Both the position numbers and the translations under genes were made by a program. From NCBI GenBank assembly GCA_963662155.1, contig OY759267.1:31786976-31850975 (forward strand): 64,000 nucleotides of DNA. The letters run 5' to 3'. The notes below the pieces were generated by a model. The model saw only the letters and a program-made list of their open reading frames with translations, was not told where the DNA came from and did no database searches. Shown one piece after another: positions 57,356-64,000 of the stretch. The stretch is from Lamellibrachia columna. Its lineage: Eukaryota; Annelida; Polychaeta; Sabellida; Siboglinidae. The stretch's first letter is position 1. Every line of letters begins with the position of its first letter.

Positions 57356-57461
57356 GGCAGGCCGCGTTCCAGCAAAGTATGCACGACATTGTGCAGCACC
57401 AAGGGGACAACGCCTTAGACTATTGACCGACTATGCTGCCCTTGCCTCGGCATGTCCTGGG
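57356..57461 (+). CDS. unidentified five-exon gene, exon 3
   Basis: The first base completes Lys (AA+G). The exon then reads AGRVPAKYARHCAAPRGQRL, RLLTDYAALASACPG to donor ggg|gtaaga, phase 0. The basic segment (R.........RGQRLR) might contact nucleic acid or acidic partners; this is only inferred. Confidence 0.6.
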
Positions 57462-58014
57462 GTAAGATACCAAACAATGCTATTCAGATATGTTGTAGTG
57501 AAACATTTGCTCTTGAAATATATGGTAGATTTTCACTTGTGCAGGTGGGCCACCTCGCTGTCTTTGTCACCCACCTCGTCCAGTATTTGCCAAAATTGCC
57601 ACCTCACAGCTATTTCTTGTGCTCATATTTTTTCTGTTTATTATAAATAAATTAACAAATTAAAGTCGTGAAAGCATCACTAAAGTAAATAGCAGGTCGT
57701 GTATGCATTCGATACCTTATCCAATCTATCAGTGTCTATGGGCTTGCCTTGGACATCATGCATGTTGAAGGGTCAGAACAAAAGTGAGGTTGACAAATGG
57801 TCAAATTCTAAAGTTTTATTTCAGTTTCCTTCTAACTTTAATGGAAAACGCTATTTTGAAGTTAGGTTTTGAACACATTATAAGTTTTGTTACAATGCAA
57901 ATCATTGTGCTTTATTTGTTCTATCCTTTCTTTTTAATAACCTTTCGGTTATGATGCATTGCTTATAGATGGTATTTATTAAATAATTTATTGCTGACGC
58001 ATTTCACGTTTTAG

Positions 58015-58133
58015 GTTGTGGAAACACTGCTCATACAGGCAAAGAGGGCATGTGAGACAACAATCATAACAGGGTTGTACTCCACCGAAACCCTGTATCT
58101 GGTGCCAGACAATTTGAGGAAATTGTCATCTCT
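58015..58133 (+). CDS. unidentified five-exon gene, exon 4
   Basis: cgttttag, then VVETLLIQAKRACETTIITG, LYSTETLYLVPDNLRKLSS and two bases (CT) before gtaagt. Phase 0 in, 2 out. The amphipathic helical pattern suggests a folded domain. Confidence 0.6.
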
Positions 58134-58694
58134 GTAAGTTACAAAAATAAGGGTAATTTATCTAATTATACGTGAATACATTTATGTACAATATATGGCA
58201 CACTTCTTTTTTTAACTCTGTACATCATGTGTTACGAACGCCTGGATTATGAAGCTTTTAAGGTGTAAGTAGGAATAATCTAACGATATATGCTCACTAG
58301 ACGTAACACCACTGCAGTCTTTTAAAATTGCTTCTCAATATAATAGCTCGTCAAATCTGACATTATTTTACTTCAAACTCTCTACTATGTGAATAGCCTA
58401 TTTGAATTTCATATTCAGAATAATGAAGGTCCACGAATGGATTAAAAAATCTGCGTGTCATTGACACATTGCTAACTTCAAATAACAAATTCACAAAGCA
58501 ACACACTTATAATAGAGGTGTTATTCTAACAGTATTCCTTGAAGACTACCGGGTCAATTGTATGTTTCTTCTGTATTAGGCTGTGCAGGATTTCTCATCA
58601 TAATAATAATAACATTTATTTTGTTCAGCGCCACGTCCAATATTGTTCACAGAGCTTTACAGTTGCATTATATGTGTAATTCATTCCATTGCAG

Positions 58695-58794
58695 CGCATC
58701 GTACAAGAGGCTTGTTGTCGAACCATTTCTGTTTGGTCAAACACTTCAAGCCCTTGGCCTGAAAGAAGAACACGCCAATGCAATCGTTGGTTAG
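58695..58794 (+). CDS. unidentified five-exon gene, last exon
   Basis: The base after cattgcag completes Leu (CT+C). It reads ASYKRLVVEPFLFGQTLQAL, GLKEEHANAIVG and stops at TAG 58792-58794. AATAAA at 58953-58958 is a fitting polyadenylation signal. Another frame (58689-58898) is also open but does not agree with the phase of exon 4. Confidence 0.6.
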
Positions 58795-58799
58795 CCAGA

Positions 58800-60775
58800 T
58801 GTGACACTATCGATTGCACTAAGCCTCGTTATGTTAATTTGTTGTCATTTGTATTCGCTGCCGATTGTGCTGACTTAGCAGACCCACTCTTTGATTGAAT
58901 CGTCTTATAAGTAATGTTATGTAAGACTTCAAATTGTTGCACTGGTGTGCATGAATAAACTGTGTGACAATTGATTTGACGTTTACTTCTACTCAAATAA
59001 TGCACTCACAATCTAGGATAAATATGATCAATGCTAAACATGTATCATTGGGCATAATAATACAATTATTACTATTATATTTATGAAAGCCATTTTAATA
59101 AATTGTACCCATTCATTCATGACTCATACATACACATATTCTCTCCCAATTCATTACTGTGTGATATAAATGGGGCATTGTCAGTATTTAGGATCCTAAG
59201 CCTGTTGGTCTACTCACTCTGAACTGAATATGCAGCTGCCATGGCATTTTTAATATACAACTATGTGGCAACACAATTTCTGTGTACAAAATATGCAGTA
59301 CACAACACCATAACGCTGAATGCCAATACCATACAATACCCATTAGCATGTTTTACAAATTTTATCCAGTCAATCAAAAATACAAGGACAACTAAAAAAT
59401 TAACAAGCACAATTGCATGGTGAATCTATAGATTTCGCCCAGTATAGTAATTATACACTAATTATATCCTTAGTAAATTAATTATCTGATGCATGCAACA
59501 TACAATGTTTAATTGCACTTAACTTTGCACAATCATGTGTATAATAACAGTTATCAACTTATAATGACCACGAACTATACAACAGGAAATAACAGTCATT
59601 CCCATATTCTTAAATGTAGGCTAATTGCAGTGACATTAGCCCCAACTATTCATGCATAAAAAATCAATCAACCAATTCACTTTATTGTCCTAAAAGGATA
59701 GTTATTTTACAGCTCAAAAAAATCTAATATATATATATATATCATGTAAAAAACATTTTAAGATGTGAAAATAGTCGTATGTTTTTTTTTTATTAATACA
59801 ATTTAATGCATTCATGTATACATATGGTAATTATATAATAAATTAGTATCAAAAACAAGCTTTACATTCAACTAGCAACATATAACAGTCAAATAATTCA
59901 GACCAAACGTTTTGTTTATGTAGCCTACTGGATATATCGCCTACTGAAATATTAATTTTGGTTTATTTGTTTCCTCTCTTGCATTTCAACACAGCACAGG
60001 TTATACGTCAAAAACTACCAAATGTCGATGTTCCTCCCATCTTGGGCAGACCTACAGAATTCATTGTTGTAAACATCTTTGTCAAAATAATTACCAACGC
60101 TATAGATTTCTATCCACGATTAACCTTTGTCCACTACGTAACACTGTTAAAAAATTATTGTTCCATACATTAGGCATGATACCTATCATAATAATGTTGG
60201 TTTTAAAATGTGGAAGTCACATTTTCTCATGAGGGTGTGACCCAATAGAATAATTTAAATTTGTATGAACGGTCGTAATTTAAGACCACTTGTATTATTT
60301 AGGTTGCTTGTATCATAAGACATTATTAATTATGGGACAACGGAAAGACACGGTTTACGTACTCAACTCCGTATTTCCCTTCTCAAAGTTTTTTCGCTAC
60401 TGGGATAGTTGGTTTGTAGCTATGAAATAAACAAATGTCAATAACAGTATTGTCACATCTTTAGCATTAATAGACATGGTTTTCTGGGATGACTTCTGCA
60501 AAATGTGTGTGTGCGTGTGTGTGATTCCAAGATTCCACCACACCGATCACCACACCGCTTATCAGAAATCATACTTTTGCACGCTATTTATTTTAGTTTG
60601 CAGGCCTATGGTACGTTATAATAGTATCTTCATTTATTGTTATATTTTCCACTTTCTCTATCTTTCTCTCTCTTCTAAGAAGAACTTGATAGCATGGTCC
60701 ATATTTGGTATATCCACATTATTAGACCGTCAAGAAAGCAAGTGTCTCCAAGTGGAAAGCCAATAGTTATGTTTC
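58800..60775. other. no gene recognised
   Basis: AT-rich sequence with many small frames and without motif or splice support. A short (at)n lies near 59729 and a T-run at 59783. Confidence 0.4.
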
Positions 60776-60781
60776 ACCTAC

Positions 60782-61074
60782 CGCATATTTACGGTGTTCA
60801 TAACGAACTCTGAGAAGTCAACCAGCAACGCATCGCCGCCTACCAAGAGGAATGTGTATGCAAAAGTTCCATCCCTGTGACGAAACTGTGTTTCAATTGT
60901 GCTGTTTGATAATGCAGGAACATTTCTGGAATGTTCCTTCTTCTCTCGTAGAAGGAATGGGATTATACTAAGGTCTAAGGAATTAAATACGGGCGAATGT
61001 GTAGATATTAAAATGTAAGCGTACGGGCCGCTAGCTACATGTACACGTCCACGTACACTTACATGTTTCACGTG
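60782..61074 (-). CDS. candidate minus-strand exon, unrecognised
   Basis: On the minus strand an open frame of 97 codons runs from acceptor gttcag (exon from 61074) to donor cg|gtaggt. It contains VRGRVHVASGPYAYILISTH, SPVFNSLDLSIIPFLLREKK and a hydrophobic ending FAYTFLLVGGDALLVDFSEF. A tactaac word lies only about ten bases before the acceptor AG, close for a branch point. Globular composition; no family recognised. Confidence 0.35.
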
Positions 61075-61079
61075 CTGAA

Positions 61080-61797
61080 CCTCTGTTAGTATGTTGTTTA
61101 GAGGCGACGTACGTCAGTTCAGAATAGTCATAAAATAACACGTTGGTTTGGACATAATTGTTGACGTTTGTGTCTAAACAACGTTCATGTCTATGTACAT
61201 TTGTGATTGTTTGGGATATTACTCAGAACTTCAGAATTATATTATGTGCATTATGTTTATGAAATTGTATTAGTCATGTATTATAATTGCATCGTTGTTT
61301 TAAAGATGTCCTTAGACATCAGACAAATAAGGTATGGTAGTATAAGTTCGCAAAGTCCTAAACACTATACGTGTTTTTGACTTTGCATACTTATGCGACC
61401 ACCCATAACATGGGTAAATTAAGATACGGCGATAGCGGTTTGTTATGTTTATGCATGTGACCGGTTTTCATTCACGGCCATAGACCTGGAAATTAAGTTA
61501 GGCCTGCCATTTTGATTTTTTCATCATCCTGTTGCGTAGTCACATTATATTATTCTTTGTGGGGTTGACGTTAATTACCGTGTATACTAATTACCGCTTG
61601 TCATACTGGTTAACTGGCGGACTCCATGTCCTTCACCCTTATTATTGTGTCCGTCATGTTAGTCTTAAATAGTATATAACGATTGAAAAAAGCGTATGTG
61701 TGTATATCCTTGAATCCGGTTGATTTCCTCTCTCCTTGGTCTTCTCTATTTCTTTCCAGGCTTCCTTCTTTTCGCATACTGCCTCTGTACCTTCACA
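61080..61797. other. no gene recognised
   Basis: Mixed intergenic sequence ending at the left breakpoint of the long direct repeat (cttcacagaggcagcc). Confidence 0.4.
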
Positions 61798-62322
61798 GAG
61801 GCAGCCCCTATATTGAAGTATGCTAACAATGTATGCTAACAATGCCCCTATAATGAAGAGAGCGTGTGGACAACGACTACGTAATTCGGTTGGGTGGGCA
61901 ACTAGTTCCTGTAACATTACTGCACGTGCAGTTTTATATGGTTTTCAGTCTCTGCTAAGTACAAATCTATTTCGCCAAACACAAATATTCCAAACCACCC
62001 ATAGCTCAAAACTGTAGTTGATGAAACTAAAAGGGAGTACAACATTATACATTATTCTTCCCCTATTGTTCACTTTATGCGATTACATAGGACTTCGCTC
62101 TGCTTTGTATTTGTTCTTATTGTATAGAGTTACAATAAATTTGAATTGAATTTTTTAGTACAGTCGACTAAACTGATTCATTCAGACAGAGGTACTTTTA
62201 TGTGGATTAAATATATCCATTTAGCAGGTCCATAAACAACTGTTTTATTCAAATTTGTGCTTAGTGTAAGGTGAAAACGTCGTGCTACTTCACTGAATAA
62301 AAGTGTTCTCTCCCCTTTGCAG

Positions 62323-62690
62323 GCAAATTCCAAATGTATGTTGTCATGAACAACCTGTTCTTCATTGGCAATCAACTCGCAGCACTCAGTAGGACAGGCA
62401 AGGTCAGGGTGTGGCACGCCATGGCACTGAACTGGCAGTTAAATATCTCATGATTGCTGCACTCAGTATGACATGCAAGGTCGGGGTGTGGCATACAATG
62501 AAAGAACGTGCAGGTAAATCTCTCACCGTGGAAGATTTTTCGCTCACATTGCTCCATTCAATATGACAGGCAATGTCGGGGTATGGCATGCCATGGCACA
62601 GAACTGGCAGGCAAATCATACGGTGGCTGCACTCAACAGGGCAGGCAAGGTCGGGGTGTGCCATGCCATGACACGACACAGAACTGGCAG
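62323..62690 (+). pseudogene. KCTD3/SHKBP1-like exon with amplified end, copy 2
   Basis: Same layout as 1505-1873: FFIGNQLAALSRTGKV, four tandem variants of the TGKVGVWHAM unit and a final strong donor (ggcag|gtaagg). One-base differences shift frames between the inner units relative to copy 1. Confidence 0.6.
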
Positions 62691-63332
62691 GTAAGGCTCC
62701 TCGTGACGGCCAATCAGTGGTCTCTAGGGGGTCGCAGCGGAGATAGTTTTGTATAAGTATATGGACAAATGAAATGTTATGCAAATGAGCAAAATTGCAC
62801 TAGCAATTCGCTATTTCTATGAGGATGTTTTTTCATCATATTTTAATTGTCATCTTTTGAATGAAACTGTGATGTGTATTTCATAAATATCTTGCAAATA
62901 CAGCAGTTTTTGAGATTTGTGTATTAAGGTAAAAAGTATTAAAGTATAGCTAATGTGTCCTTGATATACCCATATTCGTTGTAACAATTAAAAATAACTG
63001 AAGCTTTATATTTACTTGTCATCACGATTAACATGCTTTGCGTTATAACCGTGACAAAACAGATAAATAAAACACAGTGTGCATGTTTTTTATGCTAGAA
63101 AATAAGAAAATATTAGTAGGGGCATTGAAAAACGTGTTGTTGCTATTTTTTAATGATGATAACCAGGTCACTTTTATATAACGTTTATGCACTCTTATAT
63201 CCACAGTTGTGTAATTTAAGATAAAATATACAAGAGAAAGCTTGATTCTCTTTTCAATTAATCCAAATTGAAGCATTGATTATGATTACAGCTAAAGTCA
63301 TATTAGTCTGGATGGATACGGTTAGGACACAG

Positions 63333-63449
63333 CTAATTTCCATGGCATGATCAGCACACAGCCTGGCTTGATGCCCTTGGCATCATTCAAGGTCATCTCC
63401 ATAGAGAACGTGGAACCACACCTTCAGTATATCCACAGTAACGGCTTTG
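63333..63449 (+). pseudogene. KCTD3/SHKBP1-like MISTQPG exon, copy 2
   Basis: Identical length (117 bases) and splice sites to 2516-2632; the MISTQPGLMPLASFKV reading is kept. Confidence 0.6.
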
Positions 63450-64000
63450 GTAAGTCACATTGAGAGGATCTTGAATTACAAGCATTAGATATTTAAGTAA
63501 ATTAGTATATATAATGTTACGTAATAATTTTTTTTTATATACCTTCCATTGTGCTGTTTTCTAGAAAGTGCTGTCTGTGTGGAAATATGGATAACTATAG
63601 TTGCTATTCTTGGTGTTTTATTGGGAAACTGGGCACCTCTTTGTTGTTAGTGTGGACCCGCCTGTTATGTGAAGAGGAATGCTTTTATTTAAGAAAAAAT
63701 AACAACTCCTAATAATTCTTACATCCGTAAATACAAATTATAATAATTATACATACATCGACCAATCAAAAGTGTATAATGGATAGACAAAATCATGGCA
63801 TGCAATAGGAGCATAAGTTGATAAGACAATAGGGTCATGAGATACATGAATTTAATAGTAAAATTCGAGGAGCCACCTTAATTTTTTATTAACTCAAATT
63901 ACTGGGCCAGCAATTTGCATTTTTGACTGATGTGACTGCTTAAATAATAAATTACTAACTGTAATTCATTGTACGTCTCCAAAGACAGTCAAAATAAACC

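Larger units (their letters stand above)
61798..64000. repeat. long direct repeat, copy 2 (runs off the window)
   Basis: Near-identical partner of 980-3180, including the amplified exon end and the MISTQPG exon. Small differences include one base fewer near 62550 (ggctccatt vs gctccatt) and scattered substitutions. The window end cuts it, so its length is a lower bound. Confidence 0.9.

Noticed and set aside
58689..58898. Second ORF over the last exon of the five-exon gene
   Set aside because: Its frame does not match the phase of exon 4, whereas the frame ending at 58794 does.

Overview
The window is animal (metazoan) nuclear DNA, AT-rich and mostly non-coding. Coding sequence occurs as short exons with GT/AG borders, and nearly everything else is repeats or decayed transposable elements. 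The mixture (CR1/L2-like LINEs with a PHD-type finger, a Mutator-domain exon, an integrase plus Ulp1-protease element, DUF4806 and HNH gene families, pogo-like MITEs, a tRNA-derived SINE) suggests a marine invertebrate such as a mollusc or other lophotrochozoan. The sequence alone does not fix the taxon. There are no bacterial operons, CRISPR arrays or rRNA genes.

Layout. 1-3.2 kb holds fragments of a KCTD3/SHKBP1-like WD-repeat gene, and the same ~2.2 kb returns almost unchanged at 61.8-64.0 kb. 3.6-4.2 kb is a broken LINE ORF1. 5.3-5.6 kb is a CpG-rich minisatellite and 5.66-8.13 kb a ~272-bp satellite. 9.36-14.2 kb is a multi-exon DUF4806-type gene whose main exon phases agree. 14.5 kb is an HNH-like gene cut by a 1.32-kb tandem duplication (14.74-17.33 kb). 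17.34-30.97 kb is a second, larger tandem duplication (6.3-6.9 kb unit, two full copies plus a mosaic third). It carries unidentified exons, LINE debris and a duplicated NRF1/ETS/YY1-type promoter. 30.98-34.35 kb is a 1.13-kb triplication with a phase-matched exon pair.

35.0-36.9 kb is the 5' part of a CR1/L2-like LINE with an NPGP (2A-like) motif. 37.3-40.4 kb has unidentified exons, a 27-bp minisatellite and a SINE. 42.5-43.1 kb is hairpin-rich. 43.4-45.0 kb has a Mutator-domain exon and an SGNH-hydrolase exon, both followed by TA repeats. 45.6-48.6 kb (+) and 48.8-51.25 kb (-) are two LINEs arranged tail to tail.

52.6-55.1 kb is a degenerate integrase (Gin/Ginger-type) followed by an Ulp1-like cysteine protease with one in-frame stop. 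56.3-58.8 kb is a five-exon gene with fully consistent phases and no family I recognise. 60.8-61.1 kb has a candidate minus-strand exon.

The dominant theme is layered tandem duplication at every scale (18 bp, 20 bp, 27 bp, 33 bp, 40 bp, 65 bp, ~85 bp, 272 bp, 1.13 kb, 1.32 kb, 6.3-6.9 kb, and a direct repeat 60.8 kb apart), several cases of which copied exons with their splice sites. I find no convincing new functional system. The best candidates for new biology are the unidentified five-exon gene, the duplicated exon pairs and the amplified KCTD3-like exon end.
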